Origin: Methanobrevibacter sp. UBA412
GTDB lineage: Archaea; Methanobacteriota; Methanobacteria; Methanobacteriales; Methanobacteriaceae
Direction of reading: 5' to 3'
DNA length: 64,000 nucleotides
NCBI GenBank assembly: GCA_002495685.1
Contig: DAGJ01000012.1
Coordinates: forward strand, 1-64,000
The notes beneath the pieces were generated by a model. That model was given only the letters and a program-made list of their open reading frames with translations. It had not been told where the DNA came from and searched no databases. This document shows positions 36,084-45,498 of this stretch, piece after piece. The position numbers and the translations under genes were made by a program. Positions within the stretch are counted from its first letter, which is position 1. The number at the start of each line of letters is the position of its first letter.

Positions 36084-36520
36084 GATTTAACTCCAAAGTG
36101 TATTTAAATTAATTATTATTTTTTGAATATTTAACTAGATTCAATATAATATTCATTATTAAAAAAATTTATTGTTATTATTATATATAATTAATCTCGG
36201 AATAAATTAATAAAATTTATAAAAATTCAATTAACTTTTTCAATACGGTATGTTCTTAAATTTAATTTAAGTCATATTAAATTTCATATTAGAAATTTAT
36301 TTCTTTATAATGGTTTAAATATAAATTTAACAAAAAAATATATTTTAGAACATCACGTATAAACTAAATTTTTAATTAATAATAAGTAAAAATAAAATAT
36401 TCTAAAAATTAAAGATAATTTATCTATTTAACGAACAATAAATAAATCAATGAAGAGAATTTTAAAAATAAAATATGTGAATTTTTTTGAAAAAAAATGA
36501 ATTATATAGTGTGATAAATT
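36084..36520. other. divergent intergenic region lysA / Nudix
   Basis: A 437-base A/T-rich gap between the divergent lysA and Nudix genes, with no coding frame. Opposed 7-bp arms ATGTTCT (36250-36256) and AGAACAT (36347-36353) are the only conspicuous pairing. I see no known riboswitch; in particular nothing resembles a lysine riboswitch. Confidence 0.45.
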
Positions 36521-36922
36521 ATGGTAAAACCTTACGGATTAACAATGAGAGGAATTGTAAAAAAAGACGATGAAATTTTACTCATAAAAAGACATTCTAA
36601 ATCTAAAACTGGAGCATGTCAATGGGAACTTCCTGGAGGAAAAGTTGAAAAATGTGAATTCTTTGATGAAGCACTAATTAGAGAATTTAAAGAAGAAACA
36701 AATTTAAATGTAAGATTAGGAGATTTTTATGAGGCTATACAACAAGATTTTATCAATAGACGAACTGTACAAATAATTATTTATGTAATTCCTGAAAATT
36801 GGGAAGTTAAAATAAGTAATGAACATGAAGATTATACTTGGGCAGATATAAAAAAAATAAAAACATTAAATATTACAGAAGGATTAAAAAAGTTATTAGA
36901 AAAAAAGAATTGGGTAATTTAA
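36521..36922 (+). CDS. Nudix hydrolase
   Basis: A 133-residue Nudix protein of the MutT/NTP pyrophosphatase type. The box is GGKVEKCEFFDEALIREFKEETNL (about 44-67): the REFKEE metal ligands are intact, while the usual Gly after EEx is Asn. LIKRHSKSKTGACQWELPGG precedes it. The likely substrate is a nucleoside triphosphate or related diphosphate and cannot be fixed from the sequence. GTGAT precedes the ATG at good spacing. It is a single gene, convergent with argD. Confidence 0.82.
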   Translation: MVKPYGLTMRGIVKKDDEILLIKRHSKSKTGACQWELPGGKVEKCEFFDEALIREFKEETNLNVRLGDFYEAIQQDFINRRTVQIIIYVIPENWEVKISNEHEDYTWADIKKIKTLNITEGLKKLLEKKNWVI

Positions 36923-36946
36923 AACATTTATATTTTTTTAATGTTT
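36922..36946. terminator. short hairpin between Nudix gene and argD
   Basis: AAACATT (36922-36928) and AATGTTT (36940-36946) pair across a T-rich loop in the convergent gap and could end transcription from both sides. The stem is weak. Confidence 0.35.
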
Positions 36947-38120
36947 AATTAATATTTGAAAATACCTCATCTAATAATGGAATCATTTTATCAACATCAG
37001 ATTTAGAAATTAAAAGTGGTGGAGCAAATCTTAAAACATTACCGGCAGTACAATTAATTAATACTCTTCTTTTTCTCATTTCATCAACAATTTCTCCACC
37101 AGGCATATTTAATTCAATACCTATTAATAATCCTAATCCTCGTACTTCAGTTATAAAATCATATTTAGATTTTAATTCTAAAAATTTATTTTTTAAGTAT
37201 TTTCCAACTTCCTCTGCATTTTCAGATAATTTTTTTTCAATAATTTCATCAACTGCAGCATTAGCTGCAGCACAAGATAATGGATTTCCTCCAAAGGTAG
37301 ATCCATGATCCCCTGGAACAAAACCTTCAGACACTTTATTTGAGGTTAAAGTTGCACCTATAGGAACTCCTCCACCTAAACCCTTAGCAAGAGAAATTAT
37401 ATCTGGTTTAATATCAAAGTATTGTGAAGCTAATATTTTTCCAGTTCTTCCTAAACCAGTTTGAACCTCATCAATAATTAATAAAACATCTTTTTCTTTA
37501 CAATAAGCATCCAATTCTTCAAAATATCCTTCAGGAGCCATGTTTAACCCGCCTTCACCTTGAATTATTTCAATCAATACAGCTGCAGTATTATCATCTA
37601 TAGCTCCTTTCATCGCATTCATATCACCAAAATTTACATGTTTAAAACCAGGAGGTAATGGTTTAAATGGTAATTTATATTGATCTTGACCAGTCGCAGT
37701 AACTGTTAACATTGTTCTTCCATGAAAAGAATTATAAGTTGCAACAATATCCCCTTTTCCGGTGTATTTTCTTGCTAATTTAATAGCAGCCTCATTTGCT
37801 TCAGCACCACTATTTGAAAAGAATACTTTATCTAATCCTGAAAATTCTGCAATTTTTTTAGATAAAATAGCTGCAGGTTCATTATAGTATATATTAGAAC
37901 AATGAATCATTTTTTCAGCTTGAGTTTTAATAGCATTTACCACTTTATCATCAGTTTGTCCAACATTATTAACTGCTATACCTGCAAAAAAATCTAAATA
38001 TTCATTCCCGTCTATATCATAAACAAATTGTCCATGACCATGATCTAAGGCTATAGGTTGTCTCCCATAAGTATGCATTATATGTTTATCATATGTATCA
38101 ATAATTTCATCAGTATTCAT
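36945..38120 (-). CDS. argD: acetylornithine aminotransferase
   Basis: Class III PLP aminotransferase in arginine synthesis, converting N-acetylglutamate semialdehyde to N-acetylornithine; archaeal versions may also serve lysine synthesis. The PLP lysine is in ISLAKGLGGGVPIGA (about 243-257). LIIDEVQTGLGRTG and FSNSGAEANEAAIKLAR are the cofactor-site motifs. Its 391 residues match the family. It lies on the minus strand close to lysA and dapF but is separated from them by the plus-strand Nudix gene. Confidence 0.93.
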   Translation of the reverse strand: MNTDEIIDTYDKHIMHTYGRQPIALDHGHGQFVYDIDGNEYLDFFAGIAVNNVGQTDDKVVNAIKTQAEKMIHCSNIYYNEPAAILSKKIAEFSGLDKVFFSNSGAEANEAAIKLARKYTGKGDIVATYNSFHGRTMLTVTATGQDQYKLPFKPLPPGFKHVNFGDMNAMKGAIDDNTAAVLIEIIQGEGGLNMAPEGYFEELDAYCKEKDVLLIIDEVQTGLGRTGKILASQYFDIKPDIISLAKGLGGGVPIGATLTSNKVSEGFVPGDHGSTFGGNPLSCAAANAAVDEIIEKKLSENAEEVGKYLKNKFLELKSKYDFITEVRGLGLLIGIELNMPGGEIVDEMRKRRVLINCTAGNVLRFAPPLLISKSDVDKMIPLLDEVFSNIN

Positions 38121-38262
38121 ATTATTCCTCTTAAAATATTTTTTTTAATATTATTAGTAAATCATAAAATTAGTTTATTATAATAAAATGTGATTATAAA
38201 TTATGTTTTTTAAAGTATAAATAAGTACAATTATAAATTTAAATTATGTATGAGTTGATTTT

Positions 38263-39303
38263 ATGGTGAATGTAAGATTAGGTAAATCTGAAATAGTAGT
38301 AAATAAAAATGGGTTTGGAGCATTACCAATTCAAAGAGTTCCAATGAAAGAAAGTATTAAAATAATTCAAAAAGCTTACGAAGGAGGTATAAATTATTAT
38401 GATACTGCCCGTGCTTATACTGACAGTGAAAAAAAGTTAGGTATAGCTCTTAATAATGTCAGAGATAAAGTTGTAATTGCTTCTAAAACAAGGGCTTTAA
38501 ATGTCGAAGATTTTTGGAAAGATTTAAATCAAAGCCTTAAAGAATTACAAACTGATTATATAGATTTATATCAGTTCCATAATCCCCCATTTGTCCCAAA
38601 ACTTAATGATAATACTGGTCTTTATGAAGCAATGATTGAAGCTAAAGAAAAAGGATTCATAAAACATATAGGAATTACATTTCATAAGTTGAATTTGGCA
38701 GATGAAGCTATAAATAGTGGTTTATATGAAACATTACAATTCCCTTTTTCTTATTTAAGTGGAAAAGAAGATTTAAATATAATTAAATCATGCAAAAAAG
38801 AAGATGTAGGATTCATTGCAATGAAAGCTTTTTCAGGTGGATTAATTACCAATGGATATGCTAGTTTTGGATTTATGGAAAAATATGATAATGTTTTACC
38901 AATTTGGGGAATACAAAAGGAAAAAGAATTAGATGAAGCCCTTAATAATTTAAAATCTCCTGTTAAATTAAATAAAAAATTAATCGAAGATATAAATAAT
39001 GATAAAAAAGATTTAATTGGGGAATTTTGTAGAGGATGTGGATATTGTTCTCCTTGTTCTGTTGATATCAAAATATTTATGTGTGCAAGAATGTCATTAT
39101 TTTTAAGACGTTTCCCCCCGGAGTTATATTTAACTGAAGATAATCAGAAGATGATGAAACAAATCGAGGAATGTACACATTGTAATAAATGTAAAGAAAG
39201 ATGTCCATATGAATTGGATATCCCTACTCTCCTAAAAGAAAATTATGAAGATTACAAAAACATAATAGATGGAAAAACAAAAGTTAGTTATGTAAAAGAA
39301 TAA
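38263..39303 (+). CDS. aldo/keto reductase with C-terminal ferredoxin-like clusters
   Basis: A 346-residue two-part protein. The N-terminal TIM barrel is an aldo/keto reductase: NYYDTARAYTDSEKKLGIAL holds the catalytic Asp and Tyr, DLYQFHNP is the second landmark, and AMKAF contributes later. The C-terminal part (from about 250) has two cysteine groups, CRGCGYCSPC and CTHCNKCKERCPYELDIP, so it can hold one or two [4Fe-4S] clusters. This fusion class is widespread in methanogens and anaerobes; the electron partner and substrate are unknown. It is a single gene with its own promoter region. Confidence 0.88.
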   Translation: MVNVRLGKSEIVVNKNGFGALPIQRVPMKESIKIIQKAYEGGINYYDTARAYTDSEKKLGIALNNVRDKVVIASKTRALNVEDFWKDLNQSLKELQTDYIDLYQFHNPPFVPKLNDNTGLYEAMIEAKEKGFIKHIGITFHKLNLADEAINSGLYETLQFPFSYLSGKEDLNIIKSCKKEDVGFIAMKAFSGGLITNGYASFGFMEKYDNVLPIWGIQKEKELDEALNNLKSPVKLNKKLIEDINNDKKDLIGEFCRGCGYCSPCSVDIKIFMCARMSLFLRRFPPELYLTEDNQKMMKQIEECTHCNKCKERCPYELDIPTLLKENYEDYKNIIDGKTKVSYVKE

Positions 39304-39376
39304 AATTAGATTAATTTATATAGATTAATTTAATATATAAAAAATATAATTAAAAAATATTTAAAGAGTTAAAAAA

Positions 39377-39805
39377 ATGAAAACTGCAACTATAGAAACA
39401 GAAAAAGGAAATATTATATTAGAATTATTTCCCAATGAAGCACCAGGAACCGTAGCAAATTTTGAAAAACTTGCAAATTCAGAATTTTATGATGGCTTAA
39501 CTTTTCATAGAGTTATTCCAGATTTTGTAATACAAGGTGGAGATCCAAATGGTAATGGAACAGGTGGACCTGGATACACAATTAAATGTGAAACTGAAGG
39601 AAATCCTCATAAACATGGCGTAGGAGCATTATCTATGGCTCATGCAGGTAAAGATACTGGAGGAAGCCAATTTTTCATAACTCATTCTCCTCAACCTCAT
39701 CTTGATGGTGTACACACTGTATTTGGAAAAGTTATTGAAGGTATGGATGTAGTAAATGCTATAGAACAAGGAGATGTCATGAATAAAGTAAGAGTTAAAG
39801 GATAA
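39377..39805 (+). CDS. cyclophilin-type peptidyl-prolyl cis-trans isomerase
   Basis: A 142-residue single-domain cytoplasmic cyclophilin that speeds proline isomerisation during folding. [22 protein letters not shown] (about 50-71) contains the catalytic Arg. [20 protein letters not shown] and [19 protein letters not shown] are the other signatures. There is no signal peptide. Cyclophilins are patchily distributed in archaea. It is a single gene ending in a terminator-like hairpin. Confidence 0.93.
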   Translation: MKTATIETEKGNIILELFPNEAPGTVANFEKLANSEFYDGLTFHRVIPDFVIQGGDPNGNGTGGPGYTIKCETEGNPHKHGVGALSMAHAGKDTGGSQFFITHSPQPHLDGVHTVFGKVIEGMDVVNAIEQGDVMNKVRVKG

Positions 39806-39829
39806 AATCCTTTACAAAACTCTTTTTTA
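39797..39829 (+). terminator. hairpin and T-run after the cyclophilin gene
   Basis: AAAGGA (39797-39802) and TCCTTT (39808-39813) pair across the stop codon, with TCTTTTTTAT shortly after. Confidence 0.5.
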
Positions 39830-39855
39830 TTATAAGATATTTTAAAAAAATATTT

Positions 39856-40620
39856 TTATAAAAAATCTTTTAAATCCATATTAATTAATTTATAATAAGT
39901 TTTATGTGATCGAACAACATCTTCCATAGTTATATTTTTATCTTCTCTTTTTACTGCACTAGAAGCAGCTAAAAATATTAATAAATAATTTTCTGTTAAA
40001 TTAAATCTAGTATTGTACATATCCATATTCTTAGAATTAACATTTGTAATATTATTTCTAATATTTTGAATTTTACTAAAAAGTTTTTTACTTTTTTTAT
40101 CCCATTTTATAGTCTTTAATTTGTCATAAAAATTTTGAGTAGGTGGAGTATAATCTAAATCTTGATTAAATTCATCAAATAAAACCATTACTTTATCCAT
40201 TAAGTTAAATATTCTTTCAACACGAACTAAGTGAGATGATTTAACATTACAAATAGTAGATAATAATGTAAATGTACTAATAAACATAGTATATATTATT
40301 AAGTCCCCATGTAATGAGGGCAAATAAATTAAAGGCTTACTTAAAACAGAAGCATAAGTTAATTGAGGATATTTGTTAGAAAATGATTCATTATTAGATG
40401 AATTTTTATCAACGGAAATATTTAGTCTCTCATAATCTTTTTCTGCAGTATTTTTAGCTTCTTTAAAAATTTTTAAGTAAATCTCACAACCAAATAAGTT
40501 TTTAGTATGTTCTAAAATATTGGATAATCCTTGAATATTGCCAAATTCCTGTTTAATTTTTTTAATTTGGTTGATAGTATAATTTTTTTCATCTGAAATG
40601 GAGTAATTAATATCTTTCAT
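39856..40620 (-). CDS. unrecognised helical protein
   Basis: A 254-residue protein that I cannot assign. It is predicted to be mostly alpha-helical and Lys/Asn/Ile-rich. One moderately hydrophobic stretch (DLIIYTMFISTFTLLSTICN, about 105-124) could be a membrane or buried helix. The C-terminal segment KNITMEDVVRSHKTYYKLINM resembles the last helices of histone-fold or AAA+ lid domains, but this is weak. It starts 16 bases downstream of the OGG1-like glycosylase on the same strand, so it may be co-transcribed with hisF and the glycosylase. Function unknown. Confidence 0.7.
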   Translation of the reverse strand: MKDINYSISDEKNYTINQIKKIKQEFGNIQGLSNILEHTKNLFGCEIYLKIFKEAKNTAEKDYERLNISVDKNSSNNESFSNKYPQLTYASVLSKPLIYLPSLHGDLIIYTMFISTFTLLSTICNVKSSHLVRVERIFNLMDKVMVLFDEFNQDLDYTPPTQNFYDKLKTIKWDKKSKKLFSKIQNIRNNITNVNSKNMDMYNTRFNLTENYLLIFLAASSAVKREDKNITMEDVVRSHKTYYKLINMDLKDFL

Positions 40621-40636
40621 ATAATTTCCTACTTAA

Positions 40637-41611
40637 TTAAATTTTAGTTAATTTATCCATTAAACCAGATTTACGAGCATAATGAAAAAGGTATAATTGT
40701 GCATATCCTGCATAATCTCCAAATTTATCCATTCCAAAATCACGAACTTTATTGGCAGAGATATCTTCACCATTAAAGTAAAGATTAGATATTATTCTTT
40801 TTATCCATACATCAGAAGGAAAAGCTTCTTTAAAACCAAAACCATATAATAAAATACAATCCGCAACTTTAGGGCCAACACCTGGAATTTTTATAATAGT
40901 TTGAAATGCTTCATCATATTCCATTTTAAATATATCATTATAATTTAGTTGATTTGTAAATATATCTGAAGTTTTTTTCATATATTTAGCCCTATAACCC
41001 ACACCACATGATTTAAGATTATTAACACAACATTCAATCTCTGTATGATGGTTTAATGCTTCATATTCTTCTAAATCATCTTCATAAACTTTAGATAAAG
41101 TTGAGGGAGTAGGAAATGTGAAAAAATTTCCAGAAGGAAATAAGATTTCTTTACCCCATTTGTAATTGATTTGAGAAATAGATTTAGTCCAACGATTAAT
41201 TGAATTATTAGCACTGCAAATAGATGAAATAATACATTCAAAAGGATTTTTAGCTAAAAATAGGCGTAACCCATTACAAAATTTTATAGAATCAATTAAT
41301 TTAGAATCCATCATTAAAAACTTGTAAAATTTATCTAAATCAAAATCTAAATTATATATTTTAACAATTTCAGAACATATTTCTTTTTCTAACGATTTTT
41401 TATTAATGGATGAATCTAAATTTAATGGTAATTCATAATTTAAATTGAATGATTTAAAATTCTTTTGGGATAATTTTATAAGCACAGGAGATTCTTTTAA
41501 AATTAATAAACTTTGATACTCACCTTCCTCATTTATAACCCATGGAGGTTGTGAAGTTTGACCAGATGATTGAGTTAATTCCAAATTTATTAATTTATTA
41601 AATTTCATCAT
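40637..41611 (-). CDS. 8-oxoguanine DNA glycosylase, OGG1-type
   Basis: A bifunctional glycosylase/lyase removing oxidised guanine. The 324-residue protein has the N-terminal OGG1 domain (SGQTSQPPW near 16; ECIISSICSANNSINRW near 125 matches the OGG1 asparagine block). The HhH-GPD core IPGVGPKVADCILL carries the catalytic Lys248, and Asp267 lies in FPSDVWIKR. This is the long eukaryote-like OGG1 form rather than the short archaeal Ogg2 or AGOG. It begins 12 bases downstream of hisF. It adds to the oxidative-damage repair capacity of this oxygen-exposed methanogen type. Confidence 0.88.
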   Translation of the reverse strand: MMKFNKLINLELTQSSGQTSQPPWVINEEGEYQSLLILKESPVLIKLSQKNFKSFNLNYELPLNLDSSINKKSLEKEICSEIVKIYNLDFDLDKFYKFLMMDSKLIDSIKFCNGLRLFLAKNPFECIISSICSANNSINRWTKSISQINYKWGKEILFPSGNFFTFPTPSTLSKVYEDDLEEYEALNHHTEIECCVNNLKSCGVGYRAKYMKKTSDIFTNQLNYNDIFKMEYDEAFQTIIKIPGVGPKVADCILLYGFGFKEAFPSDVWIKRIISNLYFNGEDISANKVRDFGMDKFGDYAGYAQLYLFHYARKSGLMDKLTKI

Positions 41612-41623
41612 TTTAACATCCTA

Positions 41624-42448
41624 TTACATACGAACATTAACACCATGTTCTTTTAAATATTTTTTTACAACTGGAACAGGATATTCATTAAAATGGAATA
41701 TACTTGCAGCTAAAGCAGCACTTGCATTAGCAATTGTAAATGCTTCTTTAATATGTTCAGGTGTTCCAACTCCTCCAGAAGCTATTACAGGAATATCCAC
41801 ATTATCATTTATAGCTTTTGTAAGATCTAAATCGTAACCATCTTTAGTTCCATCACCATCCATAGAAGTCAATAATATTTCACCTGCCCCTTTCTCTTGA
41901 CATTTTTGAGCCCAAGAAATTGCATCAATACCAGTAAATTCTCTACCTCCATATATACTACAATCAAACCAACAAAGACCTTTATCTGTTTCTATTACAT
42001 TCTTATCAAGTGCTTGAGTTTCATCATCAATATATCTTCTTTTAGCATCTATACCTATGACTACTGCTTGGGAACCCACAACTTCAGCAGCTTCGGTTAA
42101 AAGATTAGGATTATGAATAGCTGCAGTATTTGTAGAACATTTATCCGCTCCAGCTTTAAGCATATTTACATAATCTTCTACTTTACGTATTCCTCCACCT
42201 ACACATATAGGGATGAAAACATTCTCAGTTAATCTTTCAATAACTTCTTTCATGGTCCCTCTTCTTTCATGAGAAGCTGTTATATCCAGTATAACTATTT
42301 CATCAGCACCATCTTCATAATAGCGAGTAGCTAATTCTACAGGATTACCTGCATAACGAATTTGTTTAAATTCAACCCCTTTAACAACTCTACCTTCTGG
42401 AATCTGTAAATCACAATCTAAACATGGAATAATTCTTTTAGTTAACAT
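41624..42448 (-). CDS. hisF: imidazole glycerol phosphate synthase, cyclase subunit
   Basis: TIM-barrel synthase that joins PRFAR and HisH-derived ammonia to make imidazole glycerol phosphate and AICAR. The start [20 protein letters not shown] contains one catalytic aspartate, [11 protein letters not shown] the second-half aspartate, and the phosphate-binding loops are GGGIRKVED and [10 protein letters not shown]. About 274 residues. The frame extends 11 codons upstream, but GGGAG correctly spaced before the ATG at 42448 fixes the start. Its partner hisH is at 13.7 kb. Confidence 0.95.
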   Translation of the reverse strand: MLTKRIIPCLDCDLQIPEGRVVKGVEFKQIRYAGNPVELATRYYEDGADEIVILDITASHERRGTMKEVIERLTENVFIPICVGGGIRKVEDYVNMLKAGADKCSTNTAAIHNPNLLTEAAEVVGSQAVVIGIDAKRRYIDDETQALDKNVIETDKGLCWFDCSIYGGREFTGIDAISWAQKCQEKGAGEILLTSMDGDGTKDGYDLDLTKAINDNVDIPVIASGGVGTPEHIKEAFTIANASAALAASIFHFNEYPVPVVKKYLKEHGVNVRM

Positions 42449-42622
42449 TAAATACTCCCTTAATAATATCTTTTTATACATTTAATTTTAAAAAATTACA
42501 ATCTTTATAAAAATTACAGTATTATATAATATGTTTTGATATTTAAAAAATACTAAGGATTTATTAATAATAAAAATTAAATTATTTAATAGTATTATAT
42601 TTTTAATATAATATTAAATAAT

Positions 42623-42696
42623 GGTCCTATGGTCTAGCCTGGAATGACGCGGGACTTCGGATCCCGAGATCGGGGGTTCAAATCCCCCTAGGTCCG
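42623..42696 (+). tRNA. tRNA-Arg (anticodon TCG) with a U3-U70 mismatch
   Basis: A cloverleaf with acceptor GGTCCTA/TAGGTCC (six pairs, one T-T opposition at 3-70), D-stem GTC/GAC, anticodon stem CGGGA/TCCCG with loop CTTCGGA (anticodon TCG at 34-36), and T-stem GGGGG/CCCCC with loop TTCAAAT. Discriminator G; CCA is not encoded. A T-run after 42698 probably ends transcription. It reads CGA codons. Confidence 0.92.
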
Positions 42697-42714
42697 TCTT
42701 TTTTTATTAAATAT

Positions 42715-44493
42715 TCAAAAATTATCATCAATGATTATTGCATCTTTAAAAAAGTCAGGAATTAAAGATTTATATAATGGACTTTTAAGTAACATTTTTA
42801 TATCACTATCAAGGATATAAGTTACACAAGAATCATCTTCAGCTCTCATTCCCCTACCATATGCTTGCATTAATGTCATGACTGTTTTATATGCATACCA
42901 ACGTTGATCTCTTTTTCTTCTCATATTAACTTGTTTATCTCCCAAATAAGGAAATGGTATTTTGTATATAACTTGGAATCTACATTTATCATATGGTAAA
43001 TCCACACCCTCACTCATTGATGGAGAAACTAAAACTAATGGCTCCTGATTTTTTTCAAAATATTTTAAAATTCTTTCTCGATTAGTGGAATTATGAGAAA
43101 TCAAACGTGAATTTGGTAAATTACGAGTTATATAATTTTGACATTTATAACTGTTTGTGTGTATTAATCCTTTATCGTTCTCATGTAGTTTAAGGATTTT
43201 ATTAAGTATTGGGAGAGTTTTTGGAGCAGTGTGTTTTACTCTATTAGCAGACATTTTTCCAGCTAATTTAAGTTCAATTGGCCTTTTTTCAGGAGGAAAT
43301 GGACTATCTGCTTTAATATGGTAAACTTCTTTTGGATTAAGTCCTAACCATTTAGAGAACATTTTATGAGATAAGATAGTAGCACTTAAAAAGATTACAA
43401 CATCCCCATATTTAAATAAATAATCTTCAGCATAGTGATGAATTCTAAGTGGTTTAAAAGAAACTCCTTCATCGGTAGGGTCTATAACCCAATTTCGAGG
43501 TTCTTTTTGAAGATTTTCTTTCAATTTCTTCAATCTAAATGTAGTAGAATTAATTCTTTCTATTTTATTTTTTGGAAGATCTTTAATATCTATATCTTTA
43601 TATGCATCATAAATTGCATCTATTTCATTGATCCAATCCTCAATTCCTCCATTATAAAGAGTTTTAGGACTTATAACTTTATGAATATCTTTTTCTAAAC
43701 GTTTATTATAAAGATTTAATTCTAAAATTCTCATTAATTTATTTTCTATATTATGGGCTTCATCAAGGATTAATAAACTACGTTGACCGAAATGTTTGAC
43801 ATAATTTAATTCTAAAATAGCATAATCGTAATTCATTAAAGTTATTGGAGAATTTATAGCATTTGCTTTTTGTTGCCAATAATTACAATGATTTTCAGAT
43901 TGATAAAATAAAACACCTCCATTAGAATCTTCAAAAGCTTCTGTAGCATCAAGAGTTGGATTTTTTACTACTCCAAATGGGCAGGTAAATTTAGAGGAAG
44001 AAGGTGATGTTTTACATGTTCCCATATCACAAGTTGTGTCTAAATTTTCATTCAAACAACCAAAATTGGATCTCCCTTTAACAAGAGGAAAATGAAATTC
44101 ATTCATATATTGAGATTGTAATTGTTTAGTCATTGTTAATATATATGCAGATTCATACATTCTAGCTAATGTTGTGGCAATAGCTGATTTACCTGTTCCG
44201 GTACCTGCTTCTAAAATTATATATTTATAACCCTTAGAAATAGCATCTTCTATATCTTCGATTATTTCAAGTTGACCTGGTCTAGGGTTATTAAATGGAA
44301 AATTTTCTATAATATTTTCATTAATATTGGGATATTTATTTTTTAAAAAATCAATTTGAATTTTAGGTAAAGAATTATCTTCAAATGAATAAGATTGAGG
44401 TATTTTTACTTCTTCTAATTTTTTTTTAGTTTTAGATTTTTTAAAATTATCTAATTTTATATATTCTGTTTCGGAACTCATATTATTACTCAT
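42715..44493 (-). CDS. XPD/DinG-family DNA helicase with iron-sulfur cysteines
   Basis: A 592-residue superfamily 2 helicase of the Rad3/XPD/DinG group. The Walker A motif is LEAGTGTGKSAIA (about 94-106) and DEAH is in LILDEAHNIE. Motifs V and VI are SMSEGVDLPYD and MQAYGRGMRAEDD. Cysteines at 146, 155, 160, 171 and possibly 203 lie between motifs Ia and II, where XPD/DinG proteins bind a [4Fe-4S] cluster. Archaeal members act in DNA repair or on damaged and structured DNA; the exact role is unknown. It starts with ATG at 44493 and stands alone after a tRNA gene. Confidence 0.88.
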   Translation of the reverse strand: MSNNMSSETEYIKLDNFKKSKTKKKLEEVKIPQSYSFEDNSLPKIQIDFLKNKYPNINENIIENFPFNNPRPGQLEIIEDIEDAISKGYKYIILEAGTGTGKSAIATTLARMYESAYILTMTKQLQSQYMNEFHFPLVKGRSNFGCLNENLDTTCDMGTCKTSPSSSKFTCPFGVVKNPTLDATEAFEDSNGGVLFYQSENHCNYWQQKANAINSPITLMNYDYAILELNYVKHFGQRSLLILDEAHNIENKLMRILELNLYNKRLEKDIHKVISPKTLYNGGIEDWINEIDAIYDAYKDIDIKDLPKNKIERINSTTFRLKKLKENLQKEPRNWVIDPTDEGVSFKPLRIHHYAEDYLFKYGDVVIFLSATILSHKMFSKWLGLNPKEVYHIKADSPFPPEKRPIELKLAGKMSANRVKHTAPKTLPILNKILKLHENDKGLIHTNSYKCQNYITRNLPNSRLISHNSTNRERILKYFEKNQEPLVLVSPSMSEGVDLPYDKCRFQVIYKIPFPYLGDKQVNMRRKRDQRWYAYKTVMTLMQAYGRGMRAEDDSCVTYILDSDIKMLLKSPLYKSLIPDFFKDAIIIDDNF

Positions 44494-44758
44494 ATATGTA
44501 TTTTTAAAATGTTTAGCTATTTTAATATCTTTTGTTGATTAATTTTGCAACAAATTAACTTTTTTAACATCCACTTAAGACAAAAAATAGAATTACTCTT
44601 TTACTAAAATATTGAATCTGATAATATAAATAAATAAACCTAGAGTATGTGAAAAGTAATATAAAATTTAATTTAAAATAAAAGATATTTATTAAATGAA
44701 ATGTATAATAAAAATTTAATAAGATGAGTAATTTAAAATAATTATTAAAGTGATAAAT

Positions 44759-45469
44759 TTGGTAAAAAAAGGAAAACTAATTGGAATTGGAGTTGGGCCT
44801 GGAGACACAGAATTATTAACTATAAAAGCAGCAAATATTCTATCAAAAATTCCTGTGATATGTTCCCCAAAATCCTCAAAAGAAAAAGATAGTATAGCTT
44901 TATCAATAATTAAACCTATTATTGAAGATAGAGAAGATAAGGATACATTAAAAATTTTAGATCCTATTTTTCCAATGACTGAAGATAAAAATATTCTAGA
45001 AAAACATTGGGATGATGCTTCAAGAATAATATCCAATTTTTTAGATAAAGGACTGGACGTAGCATTTATAACATTAGGGGATCCTGCTATTTTTTCAACA
45101 TTTTCTTATGTGCAAAAAAGATTATTCACAGATTACACTGTTGAAATGGTTCCAGGAATTACTGCATGTACTGCATGTGCATCAAGTATTGGTAAGCCAT
45201 TAGTTGAAAAAAATGAAGTTCTTAGTATAGTCCCTAAAATTGATAATAGAATAGAATCAATATTAACAGAAGGTGATTCTATTGTTTTAATGAAACCTTC
45301 AAGAAATACTGATGAACTTGAAAATATTATTAATTTTAAATCTGAAGAAAAAGAAGTATTTTCTGTTGAAAAATGTAGTATGAAAGATGAGAAAATTATA
45401 AAAGGATTTTCTAAAGATAAACCTTATTTAACTACTACTTTAATCAAATTTAATAAAAAAAGTAATTAA
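44759..45469 (+). CDS. cbiL: cobalt-factor II C20-methyltransferase
   Basis: SAM-dependent corrin methyltransferase of anaerobic cobalamin (or related corrinoid) synthesis. GKLIGIGVGPGDTELLTIKA is the signature of the CbiL/CobI group, and the P-loop-like VPGITACTACASSIGKPL follows at about 136-153. It is about 236 residues. The frame opens at a GTG (44750) that belongs to a GTGAT ribosome site; the TTG at 44759 keeps the spacing seen elsewhere in this genome. It is convergent with msvR and not linked to other cobalamin genes here. Confidence 0.9.
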   Translation: MVKKGKLIGIGVGPGDTELLTIKAANILSKIPVICSPKSSKEKDSIALSIIKPIIEDREDKDTLKILDPIFPMTEDKNILEKHWDDASRIISNFLDKGLDVAFITLGDPAIFSTFSYVQKRLFTDYTVEMVPGITACTACASSIGKPLVEKNEVLSIVPKIDNRIESILTEGDSIVLMKPSRNTDELENIINFKSEEKEVFSVEKCSMKDEKIIKGFSKDKPYLTTTLIKFNKKSN

Positions 45470-45492
45470 ATAACTAAAATTTTTAGTTATTT
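45468..45492. terminator. bidirectional hairpin between cbiL and msvR
   Basis: AAATAACTAAAA (45468-45479) and TTTTAGTTATTT (45481-45492) form a perfect 12-bp inverted repeat around one base, overlapping the cbiL stop and six bases before the msvR stop. It probably ends both convergent transcripts. Confidence 0.55.
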
Positions 45493-45498
45493 TAAAAT

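Noticed and set aside
36084..36520. Lysine riboswitch before lysA
   Set aside because: No conserved junction or long helices are present, and lysine riboswitches are mainly bacterial.
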